From a bacterium (GTDB lineage Bacteria; Patescibacteriota; Gracilibacteria; UBA4473), in assembly GCA_009995455.1 (NCBI GenBank), contig JAACPJ010000005.1:1-64000 (forward strand): 64,000 nucleotides of DNA, in the 5' to 3' direction. Shown here one piece after another: positions 16,669 to 24,293 of this stretch. The notes under the pieces are model-generated. The model made no database searches. It worked only from the letters and a program-made list of their open reading frames with translations, and had not been told where the DNA came from. A program made the position numbers and the translations under genes. How positions within the stretch are numbered: position 1 is the stretch's first letter; every line of letters starts with the position of its first letter.

Positions 16669-17610
16669 ATGCTAAGAGCTTTACATAATCGTTTAAAAGC
16701 CCCAATTGCCGCCTTGCTGTTATTGGCGGTTATTAATATTTGGGTGACACCAGTACTGGCACAAAGTCTTTTGCCTATGCCAGTTGAAGGCGCTTATGGA
16801 GGGATTCTAGAGAACAATCGAGTGGCTGATATTGTGGAAGAACAGTCGCAAAGTTATAACTTTTTCGAGAGTATAATTTATGGTGTCTTCAGTGATGAAA
16901 ATATAAAATCTGCCAATGTGGTTATTGGAGTTGTAGCGATTGTTTATTTAGTCGTTATTGGCACGCGTTTTATTTTATCGGAAGGAAAAGAAGAAGAAAT
17001 TCAGACCGCCCAAAAGCACTTTGGGTTTGTTATTCTCGGTTTGCTGGTTATTTCGGTGGCTCAAATAGCCGGTTTTACCTTGTTAAATCCGGCTCAAAAC
17101 GTGAATCCAGATTTCTTTGTGAATAATAATATTCAAGAGGTTTTCTATGCGAAAGCGATGCAAATTAAACTCTTTATTCAAATTCTTATTGGGGGTATCG
17201 CGCTCCTTTCAATCATCACTTCGGCTTTCCGAATCATGAGTAGTACGGGTAATGAGGAAGTTATTGGTAAAGAAAAACAATTACTACAAAATTTCTTGTT
17301 TGCGACCGTATTAATTTTAGCGGCAGAAGTGATTGTGACGGGGGTGTTCTATATGCCTGGTGCAAACCGAGAAGGCGCTACAAATCAAGCCGTTAGTATT
17401 GGGATTGAGCAAATTATGGGCCTCATAACGGCTTTACTCAGCATCATTGCGGCGGCCGCTTTGATTATGGTGATTTTAGCGAGCCTTTATTATGTGATCT
17501 CTTTAGGAGACGAAGAAAGAGCTGGACGAGCAAAAAAGCTACTTGTGGCGAACGTTATTGCCATCGTCATAATTTTCTCCGCCTATACCATTTTACGATT
17601 TTTCTTTTAA
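16669..17610 (+). CDS. VirB2-like (T4SS_pilin) membrane protein with two pilin modules
   Basis: A 313-residue protein with a cleavable signal (about 1-31, ending VLAQS) and five or six hydrophobic helices. Two VirB2/TrbC-type modules are visible, each a helix, a short charged turn and another helix: SEGKEEEIQTAQKHFGFVIL in the first half and SLGDEERAGRAKKLLVANVI at the end. A third, weaker one (SSTGNEEVIGKEKQLLQNF) lies between. In CPR bacteria such proteins occur in strings and are thought to build a surface or secretion apparatus. It is followed after 3 bp by a sister gene and preceded by a strong leaderless promoter. Confidence 0.75.
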   Translation: MLRALHNRLKAPIAALLLLAVINIWVTPVLAQSLLPMPVEGAYGGILENNRVADIVEEQSQSYNFFESIIYGVFSDENIKSANVVIGVVAIVYLVVIGTRFILSEGKEEEIQTAQKHFGFVILGLLVISVAQIAGFTLLNPAQNVNPDFFVNNNIQEVFYAKAMQIKLFIQILIGGIALLSIITSAFRIMSSTGNEEVIGKEKQLLQNFLFATVLILAAEVIVTGVFYMPGANREGATNQAVSIGIEQIMGLITALLSIIAAAALIMVILASLYYVISLGDEERAGRAKKLLVANVIAIVIIFSAYTILRFFF

Positions 17611-17613
17611 ACA

Positions 17614-18576
17614 ATGCGAAACCTTATTCTTGGTCTCGGGTTTCTGCTAATGACTTTTTTAAGTGTTGATAGTGTGATGGCTCAATCGGCAGTAACGCCA
17701 GATACAAACGCTATTTTTACGACGAATGTTATTTTTAATAAAGATACATTAAGTGATTACACAGGGGTGGAAGATTATGTAAATCCAAATCCAAACAGTG
17801 ATATCAATCCTGGAACCTTTTTTATGCGTAATATTTTGGTCGTGGCTATTCGATTTTTCGATAAGTTACTGGTTCCAATTGCTATATTACTGCTTACTTG
17901 GGCGGCAGTGATTATTGTGGTGAGACGGAATGATGAAGAACAATTTAAAAAAAGATCCTTACAGCTTGTGTGGATGGCGGTTGGTTTTGGGTTGGTAACG
18001 GCTTCATTTACCGTGGTTGATAAAATGTTTTTTGGGACGACTGGAGAAATTTTAAGAAATGATAGTTCTACAAATTTTGGATTGCTGGCTCGATTAGAAA
18101 TGAATGGCTTGGCTGAATTTATTATGGCTTTCGCCATGGCGATTGGCGTGCTTTTTGTCATTATCAGTGCTGTAAGACTTATGTTTGCAGGTGAAAATGA
18201 AGAACAAATTGATAAAATTAAGCGTCATTTAACCTGGTCTGCGATAGCCATGCTTCTGCTTTTGATGAGTTATACAATCGTAAACCTGTTCTTCAATTTT
18301 GATGAACAAGGACGACTGAAAGGTTTAGATACGGTTGGTATATCAACTGAACTTATTACGCTCTCGAATTTCTTCCTAGGCTTTGTGAGCTTCTTTGCGG
18401 TGATTGTGCTTATTTACGCTGGTATTCGAATGGTGGCTAATTTTGGTGATGAAGACGCTGTTAATGGAGCAAAAGACACGGCTAAATATGCCGTAATTGG
18501 TTTAGTACTCGCTTTTTCAGCCTTCACGATTATTCGTTTCTTTTTGTTGCCAGGAGGCGGTGTTTCGGGGGTTTAG
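17614..18576 (+). CDS. VirB2-like (T4SS_pilin) membrane protein, second of pair
   Basis: A 320-residue protein with signal peptide (1-23, ending VMAQS) and repeated VirB2-type helix-turn-helix modules: [40 protein letters not shown] and [20 protein letters not shown]. The charged turn with Glu/Asp pairs followed by a Lys/Arg-rich amphipathic stretch recurs in all pilin-like genes of this window. It is cotranscribed with the preceding paralogue. No VirB4 ATPase is adjacent; the closest coupling-type ATPase is at 43958. Confidence 0.75.
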
Positions 18577-18687
18577 ATTTAAAGCGAGAGTTCAGGCAAA
18601 ATTCGTGACTTTTTAGGGTTCATCTTTTAAAGTGGTGAGGAATATTTAGAGGAGATTTTTTAAGGCTCCACCCACACCCCATCACCG

Positions 18688-19758
18688 ATGTCTGAGTACC
18701 AAAAGTTCACGAGCTTGCTGGAAGATTGGTTTGCGCTTTACGGGCGAAATTTCCCATGGCGCGAAAATCGTGATCCTTATTATGTTTGGATTTCAGAAAT
18801 TATGTCGCAGCAAACTCAAATTGATCGAGTGGCCGACAAATTTTTTCCTCGTTTTATTAAAACATTTCCTACCCTTCAAGACTTAGCGGCGGCTGAGTGG
18901 GAAGCAGTTTTCCCCGTCTGGGAAGGACTTGGCTATTACAATCGAGGAAAAAATTTACTAAAGGCCGCTAAAATAATCGTGGATAAACATGATGGTAAAG
19001 TGCCACAAACAGTGGCTCAATTAGAAGCTTTGCCAGGAGTAGGAAAATATACCGCTCATGCGATTATGGCTTTTGCTTTTAATGAAAAAGTGCCCGCCAT
19101 TGATACCAATATTAGTAAAATTATTACCATTTTATGGCCCGGCAAAGATACGGTTAAAGTAGCCCAATCTTTAGTCGAGGCGGCGGATTCTGGATATGTT
19201 TGGAATAGTGCCATGATGGATTTGGCTTCAAAGTTAAGAGCGGATCAAATTATTGAAGGGGAATTAGGCCAAACCTATTTTGCAGAAGAAGCGATTCGAG
19301 AGTCTTTTAAACCCAAAAGAAAAAAAACACTGGTTAAAAAGAAAACGGAAAAGCAGAAGAAGAGAAAACATCGTATAGAAGTCGGGATTGCTTGTATCTG
19401 GCGTGATGGAAAATATTTGATTCAAGCGCGACCGAAAGGGAAAAGCTTTGAAGGCGCGTGGGAATTTCCGGGTGGAAAACGAGAAAAAGGTGAAAATTTT
19501 AGAGAATGTGTAAAACGTGAAATTCAAGAAGAAGTGGGTATTAATGTTTCGGTTAGGCCTCATTTTTACGAAGAGTTACATGAGTTTGATAGAACTGAGT
19601 TATTGCTGCGGTTCCACCGTTGCCAAATTCAAGCCGGTGAGCCAAAGGCGCTTGAGGAACAAGAAATTAAGTGGGTCGCTCCGGCTGATTTTGGTGAAAT
19701 TGATTTTTTGAAAACGAATCATAAAGCGCTCGAGAAATTAAAAGGAATGAGACTGTAA
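18688..19758 (+). CDS. mutY: A/G-specific adenine glycosylase (MutY) fused to catalytic Nudix domain, clusterless
   Basis: A 356-residue fusion. Residues 1-205 are the MutY glycosylase, which removes A opposite 8-oxoG: Glu37 in ISEIMSQQTQ, the helix-hairpin-helix LPGVGKYTA (115-123), and Asp139 in PAIDTNIS. The C-terminal Fe-S loop of standard MutY (C-x6-C-x2-C-x5-C) is missing; there is no cysteine before residue 236. After a basic linker (210-228) comes a MutT-like domain with a complete Nudix box (Gly263 to Ile285, REIQEEVGI), so it may also hydrolyse 8-oxo-dGTP. Most MutY C-terminal domains have lost this box. No Shine-Dalgarno site. Confidence 0.9.
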   Translation: MSEYQKFTSLLEDWFALYGRNFPWRENRDPYYVWISEIMSQQTQIDRVADKFFPRFIKTFPTLQDLAAAEWEAVFPVWEGLGYYNRGKNLLKAAKIIVDKHDGKVPQTVAQLEALPGVGKYTAHAIMAFAFNEKVPAIDTNISKIITILWPGKDTVKVAQSLVEAADSGYVWNSAMMDLASKLRADQIIEGELGQTYFAEEAIRESFKPKRKKTLVKKKTEKQKKRKHRIEVGIACIWRDGKYLIQARPKGKSFEGAWEFPGGKREKGENFRECVKREIQEEVGINVSVRPHFYEELHEFDRTELLLRFHRCQIQAGEPKALEEQEIKWVAPADFGEIDFLKTNHKALEKLKGMRL

Positions 19759-19778
19759 ATTCTTGTAGGGTTTATTAC

Positions 19779-19806
19779 TTGCATACAAAGGCACCAGCAC
19801 CATAAT
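19779..19806 (+). promoter_or_regulatory. Sigma70-type promoter, leaderless
   Basis: TTGCAT (19779-19784), 16-nt spacer, CATAAT (19801-19806), 8 nt before the ATG of the LtrA-like gene. Confidence 0.65.
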
Positions 19807-19814
19807 TCAAAGAC

Positions 19815-20957
19815 ATGAAAAACTTAATTTTTGCTCAGAGAACTGATGAAAGCGCCTACAAAAGTAGTTGGCTAGAATTATTTTTTGATTTGGTGTTTGT
19901 GGCTATGGTGGCGCAACTAACGTACCATTTTAGCTATAATCATTATACGTTTGTTGATTTTGTTCAATTAGGCCTCGTTGGGTATATGATTTTTTTAGCT
20001 TGGATGGGGACTACGGCGAATCGCAATTTACGACAGGAAGAAGATTTAATTGATATTATCGGTGTTCAGTGCCAGATGGCGCTCATTTTAGTGATGAGTT
20101 TGACTCTGCCACAAGCTTTTGCCGAGTATAAGTGGCTGTTTTTTGGCGCCATGGGACTTAATGGTTTTGTCGGTTTGTTTTTAATGAAAAGACTGTACCG
20201 CATGAATCCAAAGCAAAAACCGAATACACTTAATATTTGGTGGGGCTTGTTTGCGGCCTCGTTTTTATGGGGCCTAACGGGGTTTATGGAAGGTGTTTAT
20301 TTGTATATCGTCGCTTTGATGGCCTTACTAACCCATATTGCGGCTCCAATGACCACCGGCAAGGGTAATGTTATGACGATGCTTGATATGGATCATCTCC
20401 TCGAGCGCCTCGGTTTGTTTTTATTACTTGTTATGGGTGAAGCCGTTTTAGTGGTCGCTTTAATTAATAGTGCCGCTGGTGAATTTACCATCGAACAATT
20501 TATTATTGTAATGTCTGGTTTCATGTTGATGGTAGCCCTTTGGTGGTGGTATTTCCCCTACATTCACAATCATGCTCAAGGTAAAAGAGCGCCTTGGTTT
20601 CAGTTAATGTTGCACGCTCATGGCTTTTTGTACGGCAGTTTGATTTTAATTGCAGGGGGTTTAAAAGACTTACTAAATAACCCTTACCAACCCTTAACGA
20701 GTGCTTGGATTTATATCACAGGGGTGATTATAATGGTGGTAACTTTTAACATTATTAGAGGCACCTTGACCCATCATCCCTGGGACTCTTTAAAGTCTAT
20801 TTTCGGTTTTACTTTTGGTTTGTGCGGCATTGTTTTGACAGGGGTAGGCCTTGATTTATCGGTCTATTATTTAGTTTCTGCGGTGAGCGCTTGGATGCTG
20901 TTTTATGTAGCCATTGATTATCGTCGACATTTTGGCAGTAGTTGCGTCATTCACTAA
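19815..20957 (+). CDS. LtrA family membrane protein (low temperature requirement protein A)
   Basis: A 380-residue polytopic membrane protein with about ten predicted helices. It begins with the LtrA signature: a short cytoplasmic lead, then SSWLELFFDLVFVAMVAQL, and later DHLLERLGLFLLLVMGEAV. LtrA was named for cold growth in Listeria; its molecular activity is unknown. It stands alone between mutY and a convergent HupE gene. Confidence 0.85.
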   Translation: MKNLIFAQRTDESAYKSSWLELFFDLVFVAMVAQLTYHFSYNHYTFVDFVQLGLVGYMIFLAWMGTTANRNLRQEEDLIDIIGVQCQMALILVMSLTLPQAFAEYKWLFFGAMGLNGFVGLFLMKRLYRMNPKQKPNTLNIWWGLFAASFLWGLTGFMEGVYLYIVALMALLTHIAAPMTTGKGNVMTMLDMDHLLERLGLFLLLVMGEAVLVVALINSAAGEFTIEQFIIVMSGFMLMVALWWWYFPYIHNHAQGKRAPWFQLMLHAHGFLYGSLILIAGGLKDLLNNPYQPLTSAWIYITGVIIMVVTFNIIRGTLTHHPWDSLKSIFGFTFGLCGIVLTGVGLDLSVYYLVSAVSAWMLFYVAIDYRRHFGSSCVIH

Positions 20958-21086
20958 AGCCAAAAATTGAATTTTTTTATAAGATGAGAGGATATTATGA
21001 AATATTTTTTCCAATTTGGTTTTAGGGTTTGGGTACCAATAGTAACAAAGACGTGTGCATAGAAACTTGATGAGTGTAAAATTTTC

Positions 21087-22100
21087 CTAAAAAAAGATTC
21101 GTACAAACACCCACCACAAGGCTAAGGCTGATATGATGACGGCAAAAAATGGAACGAAATAGCGATCGAGTTTGAAGTGTTTTAAAGCCCATAAAAATGG
21201 GACAAATAAGGCTAGAACTACTAATTGCCCAATTTCTACTCCCACATTAAAGAAAAGTAACGAAGGTAGTAATCGACTGGCTTCAGGAGCGACTTCGGCA
21301 AACACACCAGCAAAGCCGAGGCCGTGAAATAAACCAAACAAAAATATGACGCCGAGTCGGGCGTGAGCTTGAGCAAACCAGGGATACTTTTTGCTGAGAA
21401 AAACGGTAGTAAAGGCCATATACGCAATTGAGGCGGCAATAATTGGCTCAACAATACTCCCAGAGATCGTCAGAATGTTTGTGCCTCCTAAAATTAAAGT
21501 TACCGAGTGAGCGAGGGTAAAAGCTGTTACCATCCCAATAATTTTTCGCCATGGAGGTAAAAGCAAAACTAAACTCATCACAAATAAAATATGATCGAGC
21601 CCGATCAAAATATGTTCGATGCCTAGTACAATGTAGTTTTTGGCAAATTGTAACCAGTTTAGATCGTTTTGGGTTTTGTAGGCTTCGTCAAAGGTGTCGC
21701 CAATTTGGTTCAGCAACACGAGGTCGTTTAGCGAGAACGGACTTTCATCAAAGCCATCGCCATCAACAAGCGTTTTAATTTTTTCAGCCCAATCAGTGTC
21801 TGCTAAAGAAGGTTGAGATTCTATGAAAGTTAGAATTTCAGGTTCGTTAGCGTCGGGATTATCTATTAAAAATTGAATTAGTTCCGGTGGCATATTAAAA
21901 GCTTGAGCATTGTCATCGGCCGTCCAGACTTCAGAGGTTTCATTTAAACCAGACTCATCTAAAAAAGCCTGCATTTCTTCGTCACTTGCATCTGGGTTAC
22001 TGGCCATAAAGGCGAGTAACTCTGGAGGAATACTGTGCGCATAACCACTTCCGGAGAGTAACGAAAAACCAAGAGTTAGAGCGATGATTAATTTTTTCAT
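21087..22100 (-). CDS. HupE/UreJ-like membrane protein with duplicated N-terminal motif
   Basis: A 337-residue protein. The signal peptide (1-21) is followed by two copies of an extracytoplasmic motif, PPELLAFMASNPDASDEEM (25-43) and PPELIQFLIDNPDANEPEI (71-89). The C-terminal half is a six-helix HupE/UreJ_2 domain with the signature GIEHILIGLDHILF (160-173) and AFTLAHSVTLILGG. HupE/UreJ proteins are linked to nickel or cobalt transport, but many family members have no hydrogenase or urease nearby, as here. The N-terminal duplication is not a standard part of the family. Confidence 0.8.
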   Translation of the reverse strand: MKKLIIALTLGFSLLSGSGYAHSIPPELLAFMASNPDASDEEMQAFLDESGLNETSEVWTADDNAQAFNMPPELIQFLIDNPDANEPEILTFIESQPSLADTDWAEKIKTLVDGDGFDESPFSLNDLVLLNQIGDTFDEAYKTQNDLNWLQFAKNYIVLGIEHILIGLDHILFVMSLVLLLPPWRKIIGMVTAFTLAHSVTLILGGTNILTISGSIVEPIIAASIAYMAFTTVFLSKKYPWFAQAHARLGVIFLFGLFHGLGFAGVFAEVAPEASRLLPSLLFFNVGVEIGQLVVLALFVPFLWALKHFKLDRYFVPFFAVIISALALWWVFVRIFF

Positions 22101-22199
22101 TTTTGATATAAACCTAAAGCAATTTATATAACTTTTAAAATTTAAATAAAAATTTAGAGTAACAGCGACTACTAAAACTCTTTTCTAGAATCTTTATAT

Positions 22200-22676
22200 A
22201 TGCATAAATTGCCTTACTTGCCAGCAGGAAGAGAGATTTTTTATGTGGATATTGACCACGATTTTATGCAGTTGGCCTTTAACGTCGCTAGGAAAGGTTC
22301 TCTTGATACCTTGCATCCAACGGGGGCTGTTTTAGTAAAAGATGGAGTGCCGATTGGGGCTGGAGCCAATGGTTCTAGTTTTCATACGCGCCTAGGTTGC
22401 GTTAGAAAACTTTTGAGGGTTCCAACGGGTAAATTTTATTCGCTTTGTAGTGGGTGTTCGCCAAAAAATCATGCAGAACAAAAAGCGATTAAAGACGCGT
22501 TAAAAAGAAAAAAGGATCCAAAAGGCGCTGATTTATATCTATGGGGACATTGGTGGTGTTGTCAGTCTTGTTGGCAAGCCATGATTGATGCTGGAATTAG
22601 GGATGTTTACTTGCCTAAAGGGGCGTGGGATAAATTTGCAAAAGGGAGAATAGAAACCCCCCTTAAAGGTTTTTAA
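22200..22676 (+). CDS. Cytidine/dCMP deaminase-fold zinc enzyme
   Basis: A 158-residue deaminase-fold protein. The zinc site is visible as HAE (91-93, proton-shuttle Glu93) and Cys121-x2-Cys124 in WWCCQSCW, where the usual Pro before the first Cys is replaced by Cys120. Extra cysteines at 67, 83 and 86 may bind a second zinc, as in some dCMP deaminases. Likely substrate is dCMP or a related nucleotide, but this is not certain. TAGAAT (22186-22191) ends 8 nt before the ATG. The 3' end overlaps the convergent DCC gene by 14 bp. Confidence 0.8.
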   Translation: MHKLPYLPAGREIFYVDIDHDFMQLAFNVARKGSLDTLHPTGAVLVKDGVPIGAGANGSSFHTRLGCVRKLLRVPTGKFYSLCSGCSPKNHAEQKAIKDALKRKKDPKGADLYLWGHWWCCQSCWQAMIDAGIRDVYLPKGAWDKFAKGRIETPLKGF

Positions 22677-23097
22677 AAAATGTTAGGGCCAAAATTAGGG
22701 CGATAATTGTCCAGAGAATGAATGTTATTCGACCGACTTTCCACGGGTTGCCTAAGATTATTTTTGCCATCCTGTAGCATAGACTACGGTGCCTGGTGAT
22801 CCATTTATAAATTCGTTCGCTTAAGGTTGAAAATCCAGGTAAATGCTGGTAGAGCCACCAGCCGCGGTTGTTATCTCCATAACTTAAGGCTTTAAAGGCC
22901 GCAGCACTACCTCGATAGATTTCGATTTCATTCACCACCAAATGAATACTTTTAGCACAGTCTATTTCGCTGATTCCAAACGTATTTGTTTGATAATCAA
23001 TAAAGCTAATTTGCTTTTCTGTGACTTTCTTAAAGTAATCAACGCAATACTGGCAAAATTCACAATCTCCATCGTATATTAAGCTTGGTTTTTGCAT
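22663..23097 (-). CDS. DCC family (DUF393) thiol-disulfide protein
   Basis: A 144-residue protein with the DCC motif YDGDCEFC (8-15; Cys12, Cys15, then Cys18) on a thioredoxin-like fold, and a hydrophobic C-terminal helix (about 122-141) that would anchor it in the membrane. Family members are putative thiol-disulfide oxidoreductases of unknown partner. A -10-like TAAAAT ends 6 nt before the ATG. Confidence 0.85.
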   Translation of the reverse strand: MQKPSLIYDGDCEFCQYCVDYFKKVTEKQISFIDYQTNTFGISEIDCAKSIHLVVNEIEIYRGSAAAFKALSYGDNNRGWWLYQHLPGFSTLSERIYKWITRHRSLCYRMAKIILGNPWKVGRITFILWTIIALILALTFFKNL

Positions 23098-23172
23098 GTT
23101 TTTATTTTAGCTATACTTTTTTTGAAAAACACTTTTATTGATTTTCTAAAGTAGAGGATAATTTTTATCTAT

Positions 23173-23214
23173 TTGACGAGTCTTTAAAGACTCTTAAATT
23201 GTATTCGATATAAT
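23173..23214 (+). promoter_or_regulatory. Promoter region with 16-bp perfect palindrome
   Basis: GAGTCTTTAAAGACTC (23178-23193) is a perfect 16-bp palindrome. It starts at the last base of a TTGACG box (23173-23178) and precedes a TATAAT (23209-23214) upstream of the beta-lactamase-fold gene. TAAATT (23195-23200) is 16 nt from TTGACG. A repressor bound here would block the promoter; a short hairpin in RNA is the alternative. Confidence 0.5.
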
Positions 23215-23229
23215 TATCGTAAAAATAAA

Positions 23230-24261
23230 ATGAAATCGCCTACTGTTAAAATCTTCGCAATTTTTTGTTTAGGAGTTTTTCTTGGCATTGGTACTGCCTG
23301 GGCGTTAAGCGAAATAATTGATTTGAGAAATATCAAAAACTCAGAAAGAAGTTTTACTTTAGCGGCTCAATATACAAATCCATATTTGGAGTGTCCTGGC
23401 TTTAGTGGAAACGATATAAAGCTAGAGTCGGCTCGAGAAGAAATTTTAGATTTGATTGACGAAAGAGAAGAAAATGATGATAGCTTAGAAATTTCAGTTT
23501 ATGCTCGTGATTTAAACAACGGTCCTTGGATGGGAATTAACGAAAAGCATACCTATGTTTCTGCGAGTTTAATGAAAGTGCCCGTTATGATGATTCTTTT
23601 AAAACAAGTTGAGGATGGGCGATTGAATCTTCAAGATAAATTAATTTATGAGCCGGAAAAATTAGATCCAACTAGAGAGGTGAATAATGATGCCGTGGAA
23701 GCAGTGGCTTTAATGACACCGGGAGAAAGTTATTCAGTAATTGATCTAATGACGCGTATGATTGTTTACTCAAGCAACGAAGCTTTTTTTACTTTACTCA
23801 CCATTACAGATATTGATGATCGTAATTCTTTTGAGAAAGCGGTAGGGGTAAATTGGAATGAACCTGAATACCCTGCTATGGTGAGTGTTAAAAACTACAG
23901 TGGGTTTTTCCGAGTGCTTTATAATGCGACTTATTTGAACCGTGAAATGTCTGAGTTTGCCCTAAGTATCTTAGCGCAAACGCGTTTTGATTTTGGAGTC
24001 AGAGCTGGTACTCCGGAAGGGACGATCGTGGCCAATAAATATGGTAACCAAGAACAGTATCAGCCAAATGACAAAGTGCTTGAAAGTCGTAATGAGCTTT
24101 ATTTAAGTCGTAAAACTAAGTTTTTGCACGATTGCGGAATTGTTTATCACCCCCTAGGTCCCTACGCCTTGTGTGTTATGACAAGTTCAGCCGAGAAAAG
24201 TAATATCGCCTTAAGCGAAATTATTGCTGATATTTCTGCGATTGTTTACAAAAATCGTTAA
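23230..24261 (+). CDS. Serine hydrolase of the class A beta-lactamase/PBP fold
   Basis: A 343-residue exported protein. An N-terminal helix (about 7-27) acts as signal or anchor. The beta-lactamase2 domain (about 85-335) has the nucleophile motif SLMK (Ser113, Lys116) and SSN (Ser181-Asn183, the SDN-like motif). The third motif is not a clear KTG; the nearest candidate is KTK. The Glu166 region is not recognisable. It may be a DD-peptidase or cell-wall amidase rather than an antibiotic-degrading enzyme. A palindrome in its promoter suggests regulation. Start supported by a plausible -10 at 23209. Confidence 0.75.
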   Translation: MKSPTVKIFAIFCLGVFLGIGTAWALSEIIDLRNIKNSERSFTLAAQYTNPYLECPGFSGNDIKLESAREEILDLIDEREENDDSLEISVYARDLNNGPWMGINEKHTYVSASLMKVPVMMILLKQVEDGRLNLQDKLIYEPEKLDPTREVNNDAVEAVALMTPGESYSVIDLMTRMIVYSSNEAFFTLLTITDIDDRNSFEKAVGVNWNEPEYPAMVSVKNYSGFFRVLYNATYLNREMSEFALSILAQTRFDFGVRAGTPEGTIVANKYGNQEQYQPNDKVLESRNELYLSRKTKFLHDCGIVYHPLGPYALCVMTSSAEKSNIALSEIIADISAIVYKNR

Positions 24262-24293
24262 ACCTTAATTTGAGAACGGCTTTTAATTACTTT

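Noticed and set aside
20996-21061. Short ORF beginning MKYFFQFGFR between ltrA and hupE
   Set aside because: Only 21 codons, no family resemblance and no promoter at the typical distance; the 129-bp gap is otherwise featureless.
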